DNA of 64,000 bases from NCBI GenBank assembly GCA_008973525.1, contig WACJ01000316.1, positions 124,001-188,000 of the forward strand, in the 5' to 3' direction. Every line of letters begins with the position of its first letter. Positions within the stretch are counted from its first letter, which is position 1. The notes beneath the pieces are model-generated. The model made no database searches, was not told the origin of the DNA, and saw only the letters and a list, made by a program, of their open reading frames with translations. Origin of the DNA: Stenopsyche tienmushanensis (lineage: Eukaryota; Arthropoda; Insecta; Trichoptera; Stenopsychidae). Positions 13,215 through 25,541 of the stretch are shown here, in pieces. Made by a program: the position numbers and the translations under genes.

Positions 13215-13875
13215 AGTGCTTCGAAAACCGAACAACTTGCTAATATTTTTTTTAAAAAAAGATCTAATTATTATTGCTTTGATATCCGCCTACATCTTTG
13301 TCCAATAAAAAAAATGAGAAATGCTATTTGGGCTCCATTCTATCACAAAATTTCGACTGATGAAGCCCCTCAGCAATCATATTGGCCGGTAGGAGCAGAT
13401 TCTTGGTGCGAATTGCAAATACATGCAACTACAAGATCGTTATATTTGTACAAGCAATCTCCTTCTTTCACAGATGATGTTCAGCAAATCTTAAGAGCCA
13501 TTTATGAAGAATTAACGCCTGATAGTTTATTGGAAAGATGCTTTGGCTCGTTTCAACGAGTGCGTATGGTCCCTGGTATCGAAATATATTTTTATGGCAA
13601 AAAAATATATTTCGATACCAGGGACATATATTGCAGCCAGCATTTTAATGAAGCATTTGCAGTAATTTTGCATTTGCATTTGCAAAAATAATGGATAAAA
13701 AGATGCATTGCGATTAATGGAGATGCGCAACTAAGAACGTTTGAGCCTTGCCAATTGCCAAGGCTTGGAATCTTCTAAATAAGTTAGAACAGTTCACAAA
13801 TACATCAAATTAGTCAAAAAAGAAGAGGCTGAGATAGCTGAAGTATTTTTTAATGAAGCTGAAATCGCTGATTAG
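13215..13875 (+). pseudogene. Decayed Mutator-like transposase, copy 1
   Basis: The readable part (13314-13691) begins MRNAIWAPFYHKISTDEA, then WPVGADSWCELQ and IYEELTPDSLLERC. This is the pattern of the C-terminal half of the Mutator-like transposase family (Pfam PF20700 type: MKNAIWA..H..STDE, DSWC.WQ, Y.DLS...LL.RC). After LLERCFGSF the family's usual NES-containing segment is replaced by RVRMVPGIEIYFYG. The next part is overwritten by an inverted copy of that DNA. Reading resumes at FNEAFAVIL and, after frameshifts, ends with an EIAD-stop. Upstream, frameshifts break the region that in copy 2 reads TEQLANKLFKK. The gene cannot make an active transposase. Confidence 0.8.
13569..13625. repeat. 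25-bp perfect inverted repeat (hairpin), lineage-specific to MULE copy 1
   Basis: The arms 13569-13593 and 13601-13625 are exact reverse complements, separated by 7 bases. Copies 2 and 3 have only the left arm at the matching place, followed by ordinary coding sequence (GAAATCGCAACATATACTGC). The right arm is therefore a new inverted copy of the left arm that replaced about 20 bases. Confidence 0.95.
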
Positions 13876-15232
13876 TAGTATATTTCCCATTTCAACAATT
13901 TTGTGGTACTTAAGACTTTAAACGCGTTTTTCTCGAAACGACATTTTTGCATCTTGTGTGGAAAGAATTTTGAATAACCAAGTGGCCGATTGGTTTGAAA
14001 TTTTTCAAGCTTATTTAAAATATATATGGCTATGGTATTTCGTAAAACCAGGTCAAAATGTTTATTTTATCTTATGTTTTACATTAAAAAATACCCCCAA
14101 AAAAAGTGTTTTTTTCCAAATTTTTTTCAAATCAGCGCCATTTTGTTATTTTTTAACAAAAAATATTAATTAACGATACTGCAATAGCGACATGCTTACA
14201 GATTAAGAATCTTTTTGATATTTTGTTTCAAGTAAGCCTGAATGAATTTTTTTTCCACACCATGGACTTGCATCTTTTTTGACATGTCATTTTGATGCTT
14301 TAAAAACGATATAATATATATTTTTTTAAATTTCGAATTTATTTTTTTAATATTATTTAAAAGTGCCATAATAAATCTCAAAATGATTCATTTCATTATA
14401 TGGTGTATTTACTGAGAAAAAAAAATATTAAAAATTGCCTATTTTTTGGCTCGTCAAAGTGAGATGACTCATTAAGAGAAGGAACAACAAGTTTTTCGTC
14501 AAAAATCTCTAAATCTTTGGAATAAAACTGCCTAAAGATTGGTTCTTGCAAGGTGACTAAACATTAATCTCATGATTAGAATAACGCGATTCGATTGTAT
14601 GAATAATGAATTCAACATATACTCTTTGGATTTAACCGCTGTTATCTTGATGCGAGCACATTAAAATGAAATATTGCATGTTGTTCATACAAAGCTTTAG
14701 TTTATTTGGACACTTTCGATACACAAACACATTGAATTGCCCGCATAAAAAGCGATCGTGATAACTTTAGTGTATAACGCACGCATTCCGACAAAAACCT
14801 ATGTCTTTCGGCAACTTTGGAGAGTTTTCATTGTTAAAGCGAAATGGTCGAGAAAAAGTTATGACGATCATGGCTATAACGCCGCTTCAATACGTCTGGA
14901 TTGGATTCTCCATCCCTTGCCTTATCGTTTTTCAGATTATTGCAGACATTCGAAAGTCTGCGCCGTGGATGCATTTCGGGATGTGAAACATTTTTAAAAT
15001 GCTATTATCTCCTCATCCATACGGATGCGTGAATGTGTATTTTTTTGCTCTCTTTGTGTGTATATATCATGGCGGATTCGCCATAAGCCGAGTATTCATC
15101 TTTTAGAGAGGATTCATAGCGATTCGCGCGAACATTATCTCGTGTATAGTCGACCATAGAGTGAGCGCAATAAATAGACAGTAGTATATTGTGTGCAGAG
15201 CCGGTAATAGTTGTTAGCGAACGTATTTACTG

Positions 15233-15481
15233 TTGAAATGGAATATTTTCAAGAGAAATTCCCTACTGGATGTGGATGGATTCAATGTCTCCTTGAGAGA
15301 ACGCCATTCTTATTTTCGCTTTATAAAAATGATCAGAGAAATGGAAATTCATCCCCTAAGCCAAGATGGAATACGCACCGAGAGTGTGGCTGAATCTTTG
15401 TTGGGACCTATTGGAAATATTATTACATATCCACATTCAGATGAATATTTCTTAAATACATACATTCAATTAGACCCTTAG
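15233..15481 (+). other. Unassigned 82-codon open frame next to a Helitron copy
   Basis: The frame reads MKWNIFKRNSLLDVDGFNVS, then LRERHSYFRFIKMIREMEIH and ends YIQLDP-stop. Its residue mix looks more protein-like than most chance frames here, and it ends 67 bases before a Helitron fragment. The upstream 15060-15220 region (GCCATAAGCCGAGTATTCAT, then GAGCGCAATAAATAGAC) has a solo-LTR flavour. I recognise no family. It could be a retro-element scrap or chance. Confidence 0.2.
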
Positions 15482-15547
15482 AAAAGTATAAATGATATTT
15501 ATTTTATTTTGTTGGTTTTATTATAAATATGAGCTAACATACAAACA

Positions 15548-15827
15548 TTAATTTTTATATATAAGATCTACTTTAAGCTATTTATACTATACCTATATTA
15601 TTTGAGAAAATGCAAACAATAAGTTGGTAAAGTTTTATTACAATCTAATGAACAATATGGCAGCGCATTAAATACGGACAAACAAACATTTTTTTTATAT
15701 TAGACTATACCTATGTTACTCCCGAAATCTTTAACAATAAGTGTACGAAGTTTTATTATAATCTGATGAATGATATGGCAGCACATTTCTTACGAACAAA
15801 CAAGAATTCATTTATATATATATAAGA
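15548..15827 (-). mobile_element. Helitron-like fragment, two units
   Basis: The 5' end on the minus strand is A|TCTTATATATATATAAATG at 15827. Two units follow, and the tail is absent beyond the second unit's GATCTTATATATAAA. Confidence 0.8.
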
Positions 15828-15992
15828 TGTGCAATATTACGTTTCCCGATGTGATTAATGATATCTAAAGGACACAACGAGAATTTTATAAATTAAACTT
15901 TTTTAGGCAAATTGGTTTGAACGTCACGAAAAATGAAACATCAGACGATAGTTGGACGAAAATAGAAGGATAATCCTTTATGGTCTCTCCGT

Positions 15993-16114
15993 TTCCGTAA
16001 TATATATCATAGACATGCTGTGCGCATGCATCGTGCCGTCTTTACTCTATCTACACGTAGCATAAAGCAACCTCTAGACGCGTAGCGCACCTATTTTTTA
16101 TATATTACAAAACA
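15993..16114. mobile_element. Fold-back MITE, ~120 bp
   Basis: The left end reads GTAATATATATCATAGACAT then GCTGTGCGCATGC. The right end, inverted, reads TTGTAATATATAAAAAATAG then GTGCGCTACGCG. Together they make an imperfect ~35-bp terminal inverted repeat with a short unique centre. Confidence 0.5.
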
Positions 16115-16206
16115 CAAAGCTTCATATTTTAGTTAATAATTTCCATTAAGTATTAACTTTTTCCGCAATTTTAAAATTTGCGTAATATGTTTGGATAAAA
16201 AATTAA

Positions 16207-16625
16207 TCTTATATATAAAAATGAATTGTTTGTTCGTATGTAATGCGCTGCCATACTGTTCGTCAGATAGCAAAAAAAAATTGTCTACTTATTGCTAAGG
16301 ATTGCGCAAATAACATAAGCATAGTTTAATATACAAAAATTAAAAATTGTTTGTTTGTATTTTATGCGCTGCTAAACCGTTCATTCGATTGCAATATAAC
16401 TTTGCGAACTTATTGTTTGCACTTTTATAAATAATATAAGTATAATATAATTAACTTATAATAGATCTTACATATAAAAATTTCAATAAATGTATTAATT
16501 ATCGGAAAGATAATAAATTTCATTATTTCTATCATTCTTAATTAAGCAAAATAACCCTTTTAAATTTCAAGTGATATTTTTAGAATTATTATTTCTGCGG
16601 CAGCAACGCGCTGGGTACCAGCTAG
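16207..16625 (+). mobile_element. Helitron-like element, complete copy
   Basis: It starts A|TCTTATATATAAAAATG and ends with a GCTGG-GTA-CCAGC hairpin (16610-16622) overlapping a terminal CTAG (16622-16625), then T. This is the canonical Helitron arrangement: insertion between A and T, 5' TC, 3' hairpin and CTRR, no inverted repeats. The 419-bp interior holds two tandem ~115-bp units (ATGCGCTGCCATACCGTTC, then GATTGCAATAAAACTTTG) and a unique tail. No Rep/helicase is encoded. Confidence 0.85.
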
Positions 16626-16629
16626 TTGT

Positions 16630-19105
16630 AAATAATTGTTACGGTTCAATATTTGATTTTTAGATGGAGAATATCCGATTTTTCTTCCCGGAAGTCTACA
16701 ATAAATATCCAGATTCAAGTCTCTGGAAGCCTCTTCTTTAAAATTGATGCGAAAAAATGACGCCTTATTGTGATTTATACACAAAGTACATCGACTCCGT
16801 AAAATTGATGAGAATTTATTACCAGTCAAACGTAAAGAATGAAGAGTCCCTACAATGCGCAGAACCCTATCCCGGTGCACCTGTGCTGAGTACAAAAAAA
16901 AACCTCCGTAACATATTTTATTAGTCCCAAGTCGATGCTAAATGTGTGATCGGGAAAACTTTAATAATAGAGTGCCTTCTTTTGTCTTTCACTCAATCGA
17001 AGAACCATACAAGTATTGGCAAAAGTTAATTACGATCTTCCACCTCTAGATCCCGGGTCCTTTATCCGGATCAGACTCCCAGGAAATGGATAATTAATAT
17101 CCGATATCGCGCCATTACGCCGATACCACTCAAGAATATTAAAAGCGCAGCAAGCTGTAAATCTCTTGAAATCTAGATGGTCTTCATCCAAGACTTAAAA
17201 TATTGTATTAATCGCTGAACGCAGACGGGGGACGCATTCAATCTTCCGACTAAAAAAATAACCCGCACAAAAATATATGAGTCGTATTTATGTGAAAATC
17301 TTAAGGGTTGAAATTTTCCGCCAGTTGTGGAGACTGAATTTCGCAGGCTTAGATGTCGTAAAGGGATAGAATCTATATGGATCTGAGCAGGCAGTCTTTT
17401 GGGACTGCTAGGAGTCCGTGGTTGATAAAATTGTTCAGCCGAGTAAAAAATACTCATCTAATTTTTCAAGCTTAGTAGCTGATGTTCATTTCTTTACAGT
17501 ATTCAGTCATATTTTTTTATGCGGTTTTATCTACGCAAACATAGCGGAGAGACAAATTTTCAACCATTCTTAGGCGTGCCCATTTGTCTTTTTTGTTGCT
17601 CGGATGTCAAAGCTTAAGAATAAGCGGACAGAAATGTTTTTTTTAAATACATTAACAAAAAATCACAGAAAAAATACGCCATATATCCATAATCATCGAT
17701 AGCAACAACCCTTATAGATAGCAATACTTGAAAAAATACGAGACACTGGCGTTTTTTCGTACCATGATATATATGTTTATATACAAACATTGGAGATATT
17801 TCTTAAAATAACTGCAAAATTTGATTTAAAATTCATCTCTCTAAAGGTTTTGAATTTTTGATTGAACGTAGTCGATCTATTAATATAAGGATTCTTTTCT
17901 TGGGAAAGAATTCTAGCTTAAAGATACATAGTTAAGATAGAATATGATCATTTGAATAAGAGTTTAAGATAGAAGAGGATCTATAATATAAGTGAGTGTC
18001 AAAATTATCAGTCAAAATCTGAATATTATTTAAATTATTGTTGCAAATCCAGATACTCAAGAGTCGACTACACAAATTGAGACTAAGATCATACATGTCT
18101 GGTTGCATAAATCTGTATTCATCCATTTAATATAAGTTAATGTAATTATACACTTGTGGTTCTTACAGATTTATTGATACGAAACGCACGTTTAAATCTA
18201 TGTTGTTGTGAAATATTGATTTTAAATATGTTACGTAATATATTATTTGCCAAATGATTTGTCTTTAAGGTAATGGTGTATCGCGAATCTCGCCGTGGAT
18301 ATAAAAATGTAGAGCGTTATGGAAAACATAGGTCGTAGCTGAATCGAGCGTATTGAGAGTGAGATATGAGTTCGGAGCCGGTTGGAGGGTTGTAGAAAAA
18401 AAAGCGAAAGAGTCCTTCTGCCGTTTCTTAAAACGTCTATAAAAGCACAAGTGCTGACAAGGTAAAATTATGGTCTCAATATATTTCTCGGGAACGGGGA
18501 TGGTCCCGGCAGGGAGGCAGAGAGACTAGAGTTCGGCTCGCGGGGATCCACCACGATTAGATTGGGGACCAAATGGATCGTCTTCGCCGATACGGCTAAC
18601 GTGCAGCTCGACCTGGAGCCACCCCTGATAACGTTTATCTCTAGAGCCACCCCCGACCACCCTACGACCGTCCTATACAGCTCAGGCGGGGTGATCAGAT
18701 CGCCCGCTATCAATGCGCCGATAGAGCAATGGCAACAAATATATCACTATAATTAATGCTGCAAGTGAACATTCACACAGCTTCACAAATAACTCCATGT
18801 TGTCTTCAATAACTTGAAAATAGCAAATAATTGAAAGCGCTATTGGCTTCAAGCATGAATTTAGTGACTAAAAGGATCAAGGCTTATTTTTATAAATGTG
18901 CAACATCATTGAGAGTTTATCCCGTTGAAATATTACATTAAAAAGGTCTTTCAATAAAAACGCTCAACGTTGGTTAAATTATGGCGGCCATGTTGTTAAA
19001 GCAATATCTATAAAATTTACTATGAATTATTTGATAATATATGCCAAATTATTATAAAATATTAAACACGACGTTATAAAATTATAAGTCACTGTTTAAT
19101 GCGGA
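16630..19105. other. Intronic DNA; GC-rich patch only
   Basis: Apart from the GC-rich block at 18480-18735 I see no repeat or gene. A weak ATGCGGTTTT phrase at 17518 may be a TA-family scrap. Confidence 0.45.
18480..18735. other. GC-rich patch with open frames on both strands
   Basis: This block is clearly richer in G+C than its surroundings and has a 64-codon frame on plus and an 81-codon frame on minus. Neither matches a family I know. High GC lowers stop-codon density, so the open frames alone are weak evidence for a gene. Confidence 0.35.
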
Positions 19106-19109
19106 TGTT

Positions 19110-19376
19110 AGTCTGGCGGAATCTACTCTAAATACTATGCTTATATTATTTGAAAAAGTGCAAACAATAATTTGGCAAAGTTTTATTGCAATCAAACGAA
19201 CGGTATGGCAGCGCATTAAATACGGATAAACAATGATTAATTTTTATATATACGACTATGCTTATGTTACTTGCAAAATCTTTAGCAATAAGTGAACGAA
19301 GTTTTATCGCAATTCCATGAACGGTATGGCAGCGCATTTCGAACGAACAAATCCCAGTTCATTTTTATATATTAGA
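19110..19376 (-). mobile_element. Helitron-like fragment, two units
   Basis: The minus strand starts A|TCTAATATATAAAAATG at 19376. Two units are present, and it is truncated near 19110. Confidence 0.8.
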
Positions 19377-19379
19377 TAA

Positions 19380-20865
19380 TGTCGCTGATGTTTTTGTAGG
19401 AACGTTTAAAAATTATAATTAAATCTTAAACTAGATAAGAATCGATATTTGATAGTTTTTAAGTGGAAGGCAATTAAATGCTATCATATAAAAATAATGC
19501 CTTTGGGAAAATCTTTTTTGGAGATTGCTTATGTTTTATAATGGATATGGTACTTAGTGAAGAAGAATTTAATTCTTTTCATAATGGAATATAATTAGGT
19601 TTATAAATATATAAAAGAAGTGGCTACTGCCGTCTAAAAATTCTCCAAGCAAGTGTTTCGTACGGGAAAATCCATGTATTTCAAAATAGACCCAAGTAAC
19701 ATTAGTGTATTGTTGATTCAAGGAACGGATGAAGGCTTATGATTTATTCATGTGATAATTTATTTATGAAAATATATTTTTCCCGAAGCAACCCTTTGGC
19801 CGAGCGCGCTTATATCCCACACGCCAAATTAAATACGATAACAAATGGATGAACGCGTAAGTAGCATTATAAGTTTTCAGCTCGGGCTAAATCCCGTTTG
19901 GAACGTTACGAGGCTGAAATCTTCCACGAAAACGCCAATGGTCCAGGGCTTAAGTCTGAATTAATTATCACCCCCATAACTATTCTGGGCTATTAATTTT
20001 AACACGTGTAAAACATTCAAAGATTGGGGCACACGGTGTGCGCGTGTGTGTAAAGCAGGGCCGCCGCAGAGATAAGCTCGCCACAGTTCTCGTATGTAAA
20101 TGGGCTTCGATTCAATATCACATGACAATTCTCTCAGACACCCTCCGGGAGGATTTGTGGGTGGATCAGAGGTGGCGAGGGCCACGTGCGAATAGCTTAA
20201 CCCTCTGGCGTGAATAGATAAGATTAATGGAGCTCAGATCGGCAGTCAGTCGCGGATTGACGCGTCCGCTCCATTCAACGCACATCTCCTCACTTTATTC
20301 ATTTTTTACCAAATTCAACCTCAAATCATCCCCCCGCGAAGATTTTACAACTATGAATTAAATTCTACTTGTATGACTTAATACCGAACCATCTAATCCA
20401 AAATTTGACGCGATCCCATTTTAAAAAATCAGATTTAAACTCGTGTCAAATTTGCGACGATTATGATGTTGATGTTGATGCAAAATAAACATTTGATAAT
20501 ATAATTGGCATCCATTGACATCATAGATTATCCGTTTTCCCTTTCCGATTTGGGCACCACAGACATCCCCTATTTCTACGTGGGGTAGGTTAATAATTTA
20601 TTTGACTCTAAATTTCGCATCTAACCTCAACCGTTGTTCTTGAATCACACGTTTAAATTAAATTTTGAAGCAAATGTTTATGAGCTTTATAAAGAATTTT
20701 AAAAGTATGTCTGTCTGTATATTTGTCTGCGTGTTTGAGCATTCATACATTTTGAGTAGTATGCCAATTGTTTGGCAATATATTTTACGTATTTATGGAA
20801 AATTTCAATATAGATTTAGCAAAAATCATGAACTATGTTCAATAGAATGCGACATACCATCGATG
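19380..20865. other. Intronic DNA, nothing recognised
   Basis: Unique-looking sequence between two Helitron fragments. The moderately GC-rich part near 20040-20290 has no readable gene. Confidence 0.45.
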
Positions 20866-20869
20866 ATTA

Positions 20870-21225
20870 TAATGTTCTGTTTGTTTGTATGTAATGCGCT
20901 GCCATATCGTTCATTAGATTGCAATAAAACTTCGTTAATTTATTGCTAAGGACTGCGCAAGTTACATAAGCATAGTCTAATATACAAAAATAAATATTTG
21001 TTTGTTCGTATTTTATGCGCTGCCATACCGTTTATTCAATTGCGATAAAATTTTGTCAACTTATTGTTTGTACTGTCTCAAATAATATAGGTATATTACA
21101 ATTAGCTCACAGTACATCTTATATATAAAAATCATTCAATTTAAATAAATGTATTTATTATCGGAAAGAAAATAAATTTTATTCTTTCTATCATTCTTAA
21201 TTAAACAAGATAACTCTTAGTACGT
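20870..21225 (+). mobile_element. Helitron-like fragment, two units and tail
   Basis: It has two units and an AT-rich tail (TTATTATCGGAAAGAAAATA) like the one in the complete copy at 16207. Both termini are degraded. Confidence 0.75.
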
Positions 21226-21229
21226 TATA

Positions 21230-22510
21230 TTCCCGTAACTTTAACTCAAACAACCAATTGAAATAGTTTTTGCAATAAGACTCATTTTTATATCAATTTG
21301 TTAAAATATATCAATGGAATAGATTATGAAATTTAGATGTATTATAGAGAAAATTAGCTTTATTAGAAGCTTTCAATGGAATTAGATACATTAAAAGAGT
21401 AATAGGTGTGCAACGTGTAGAAAGTTATTTGAGAAATTAGAGGAGAAAATCCTGTCGTCGAAAAGCTATGCGGCAATCTTTAAAACACTTCCTCTACAAC
21501 TTGTCGATACATTAGTCAGCACTGAAAGGTAGGCCCCGGCTTAGACCATTTTCTTTACACACAAAAGAGAAATGAGTACCACTTTCTCTCCTGGCAGGGT
21601 GTGTTTGTATGTGTGCCGAGCATAGAATGCAGTGGGTGTAGGGGGCTGTGAATAGGTTGGAGGGTGTGCTCCCGCATAATGGCGACCTATCAACTCAACA
21701 ATGTGCGTATTGCTTTACACGAGTTATATACTTAAACGGATATCACTGACAAGACTGACGTATATTCGTCTTCCAGCGTGTCTTCATTTTAGTAAAATGA
21801 CCCTATTCACACAACCGCCATTCAATGAAACCGCACTAACCCTAATCGAATAGTGTATGCATTAAAAATATTTTCATGGGATCGATCGGCGAGTGATCGA
21901 AGGGTTCATTTGTGTGTCGTTGATATTTTTTTTGTGCAATGAGGGTTGTTATGTAGGGACTTTTTTGTCCATTTCCAGGACATCCGGTAGACATATAAAT
22001 AAATAATTCATTTGCCATCTCTGCTGTCAGATTTTCCTTCTGTCATGGACGCCATGTTTGCCCACCTAGGGTGTCATGTCCTTGTCAAGACAACTCTGAA
22101 AACCGATTTGGCACCATGACATTCGCAACTCTAGTCTTCTCACATAGGATACTGCCCGGATAAATTGACATAGGTCCTATATTTGTGTGCGAATGGAAAA
22201 ATGATTTTCCAGCGGACAGAAATTTGAGGCAGTTTTTCGCATTAATATAATATTATTTTTACCAACACGACCTCAAAACGTGTATTGATATACAGAAAAA
22301 ACGAATATAAATATACAATCTGACCTTTTAAAATAACACTTTTGTTAACACCATGGATGCTGATATATTAACATTGGCTTTCATTGTAATTCAAATACAA
22401 TAATTTTTAATATACATATATACCTATACATCGCTTTATGGTCTAGTAATTTTCCGGAAAAGATAGCCGTGAAAAAAAGCAGATAAACGCAGATTCTAAA
22501 AAAAACCATC
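21230..22510. other. Intronic DNA, nothing recognised
   Basis: Mixed-composition unique sequence ends at the left terminus of MULE copy 2. Confidence 0.45.
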
Positions 22511-23916
22511 ATCTCACTTTACCGTGTCAAAAAAATCGTTTTTTTTTTAATCTCATTTTTCAAAAGGACATGTCTCTAAGGAAGTTGTCTATAATTTTGG
22601 TGAAGAAATTCGGATTATTTCAATGTTTTACAGCTAATGCGTAATGCGCTCGAAACAATCAATCCATCCAGATTGCATCCCCGCCGTTTTGAGACCTGTA
22701 CCTGCTTTTGTTTGTAGGCCAGAGGTTCTCATTGGAAACATTTCTTATCTTTGTTCCAGTAAGGAGCAAATTAAGTCAAAAAAATATTAATACAGATTTA
22801 AAAAAGGCGAATAAGCAAGTGGAAAGTAAGGTCCAAAAAATAAAGAACTATGTATGAAGTGCTTCGAAAACCGAACAGCTTGCTAATAAATTATTTAAAA
22901 AAAGATCTAATTATTATGGCTTAGCTATCCGCCTACATCTTAGTTCAATAAAAAAATTGAAAAATGCTATTTGGGCTACATACTATCATAAAATTTTGAC
23001 TGATGAAGCCCCTCAGCATTCATACTGGCCGGTAGGAGCAGATTCTTGGTGCGAATTGCAAATACATGCAACTACAAGATCGTTATATTTGTACAAGCAA
23101 TATCCTTCTCTCACAGATGATGTTCAGCAAATTTAAAGAGCCATTTATGAAGAATTAACGTCTGATAATTTATTTGAAAGATGCCTTGGCTCGTTTCAAC
23201 GAGTGCGTATGGTCCCTGATATCGAAATATATTTTTATGGCAAAATAATACTAGAAATCGCAACATATACTGCACCCTACATTTTTAACAAAGCATTTGC
23301 AATTATTTTAAAAATAATAGATAAAAGATGCATTGCGATTCATGGAGACGTGCAACTAAGATCGTTTGAGCCTTGCCAATCGCCAAGGCTTGGAATCTTC
23401 TAAATAAGCTAGAACAGTTCACAAATACATCAAATCAGTCAAAAAAGAAGAGGCTGAGATAGCTGAAGAGTTTTTTAATGAAGCTGGAATCCCTGATTAA
23501 TAATATATTTCCCTTTTCAACAATTTTGTGGTACTTAAAACTTTAAACGCGTTTTTCTCGAAACGACACATTTGCATGTGGTGTGGAAAGAATTTTGAAT
23601 AACCAAGTCGCCGATTGGTCTGAAATTTTACAAGCTTATTTAAAATATATATGGCTATGACAGTTCGCAAAATCAGGTCAAAATATTTATTTTATCTTAT
23701 GTTTTATATTAAAAAATACTCCCAAAAAAAGTGTTTTTTTCCAAAAATTTTTTCAAACCAGCGTCATTTTGATACTTCTAAACAAAAACTATTCATTGAC
23801 GATACCGCGATAGCGACACACTTACAGAATCTTAAAAAGATTCATTTCATTATATGGTATATTTATTGAGAAAAAATTGTTAAAAATTGCTAGTTTTTGG
23901 ACCGTCAAAGTGAGAT
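22511..23916 (+). mobile_element. Mutator-like (MULE) non-autonomous element, copy 2
   Basis: It has the best preserved ends of the three: ATCTCACTTTACCGTGTCAA on the left and TTGGACCGTCAAAGTGAGAT on the right, an imperfect terminal inverted repeat of about 24 bp starting ATCTCACTTT. The length is 1406 bp. The interior matches copy 1 throughout apart from the deleted 3' piece and the missing hairpin. Flanks of 9-10 bp show no clear duplication. Confidence 0.8.
22858..23500 (+). pseudogene. Decayed Mutator-like transposase, copy 2
   Basis: From 22858 one frame reads SASKTEQLANKLFKK, then NYYGLAIR and LKNAIWATYYHKILTDEAPQ, then WPVGADSWCELQ. This is a continuous stretch of the Mutator-like transposase. 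A TAA interrupts it at DDVQQI*. It continues through IYEELTSDNLFERCLGSF, the foreign RVRMVPDIEIYFYG segment, then ILEIATYTAPYIFNKAFAIIL. A frameshift follows, and the C-terminus is EEFFNEAGIPD-stop at 23498-23500. In this family the C-terminus is typically GIAD or similar. The usual NES-type motif between LERCLGG and VEIATY is absent. Confidence 0.8.
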
Positions 23917-23919
23917 CTT

Positions 23920-25380
23920 ATCCTTATAAAAATCTTAAATTTATCTATTTTTTAAGTGCATTTTAAACGCAAACATTTATTTAGTCAAATTCAAATTAAA
24001 TTTCGCGCTACTTAAATTTTTCAGGAAGTCCACGTTGGTGACGATTTACAAAGACAACATTGTGTTTATCCATGAACAACTGAGCAGTTAAGGGTGGATA
24101 ATTTAAATTGAAAGCAAAAAAGGGAAATTTATTACAATGGCCTTTTCTATTGATTAGAGTAAATCGGGGTGCGAGTGGGGTACGGCCATACCCCATCCAG
24201 CCACCCGTCCGTCACGTAAATCGTGACAAATGGAAAGTCAATAGGCTCTCGTCGATTGCATGGCCGTCCATTAATGTACAGGTTTCAACTTAAAGGTTCC
24301 CTTCAGCGAAAATGTGATACATGAATGTAGAGGCATTAAACTGCTAATGCATGCTTTCTAATTCTTCAAAAGAGCGATTTTCTAGAAAACGGACCGAAAA
24401 GAGCCAATCGAAGTTTTCCTTTGTAACTTTGTGGCGAGCGATTTATGCTATATTTATACGCGAAAGTTACATTTTATAACTGTTGCTTATGGGTTGCTTT
24501 ATAAGCGTTAGAGATGATAATAATATGGTTTTGATAATGAAAATGTCTAGATGTATAAATATGCCATTCATATTTTGCATTGAATTTATAAGCACTGAAA
24601 AAAGGCAGTGATTCCATCGCCGTTTGCAAAATGGCCCTAAAGTCCTGTAATAAAATTTGGCCTTTTTCTAAGCGAGATCTCTTTCCGAGAGTGCTTCGTT
24701 TATCTTTCGCAGAACTTTAAAGGCGAACATACCTATCTTGAATAAACTTAAATTCAATTCCGATCCCCAAGTTATATTAATTAAATGACAAGTATTGTTA
24801 CTTGCCAAGATAAACAAACTCTGGGCATTTATTTTCGCGGAACTTCGCGACAGGAATTCAATTAAAAGATCGCAAGGAAGTTATGAACATCGTGTTATCC
24901 CGAATCCCGCGGATATTAAGATTTTATTAGGGATTATGGTTATGAAGGTCCCCACAGCCTAGTAAGCCAATGTCTTACAAATTAATTCCTTATATTTCAA
25001 TCAGCGGACTACGTTTCGTCTGATGGAAATAAGTCAACTTTGCAATTAACTTCTTATCGAAGAAAATGAATTTTTGTTTCCATCCCGGGCAATTATTCAA
25101 TTCAGATTTCTTTGAGCCAACTCTTATTACAATAGATATAGCAACACAAAGAGGAACGCTTTGACCTTTAGACATTTTTATCGAAAAGCTAAAAGAAGCA
25201 CGTTAAATGTAATACAATAATGGATGAGCTTTATTTTAATGTAATCTTAATTTAGTTAGTTACAGTTATAAGAATCTAATATTTGATTATCAAAATCAAA
25301 TTTTGATATTAGATGATACCCCGCTTAAGTTACAATATGTTATTATAGATGAGGTGATACACATAGAAAATTTATCACAT
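23920..25380. other. Intronic DNA, nothing recognised
   Basis: Unique-looking sequence. A fold-back near 25274-25314 (ATCTAAT...ATTAGAT with ATCAAAA/TTTTGAT inside) lies just before the pogo-type end. Confidence 0.45.
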
Positions 25381-25382
25381 AT

Positions 25383-25412
25383 TGTAGAACTTCGATTATC
25401 CGTATCTAATTG
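25383..25412 (+). repeat. Pogo-type terminal repeat, isolated
   Basis: TTGTAGAACTTCGATTATCC closely resembles the CAGTAGAAYCTCGATTATCC terminus at 33246, in the opposite orientation. No transposase of that family follows, so this looks like one end of a truncated element or MITE. Confidence 0.5.
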
Positions 25413-25541
25413 GGAATGAGAGTAGTCCGGATAATGAAACTTTTTAAGTTACAACTGGCGGACATTTTGAAAATGCAGTTTCGAGATAATCTCGTTTAAA
25501 GCTTCAAAGCGATAAAAATATGAATTTTAGTCACTTATCGA

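Larger units (their letters stand above)
12866..14465 (+). mobile_element. Mutator-like (MULE) non-autonomous element, copy 1
   Basis: This is the longest of three related elements. The right end is TTTTTTGGCTCGTCAAAGTG followed by AGAT, and the left end is the degraded inverse AACTCACTTT...GTCAAAAAAA. Between them lie a conserved 5' non-coding stretch, a transposase remnant (13215-13875) and a 3' stretch with a TTAAACGCGTTTTTCTCG motif. Compared with copy 2 it has an extra ~200 bases near 14180-14390 and a hairpin at 13569-13625. I could not recognise a clear target-site duplication. Confidence 0.75.
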
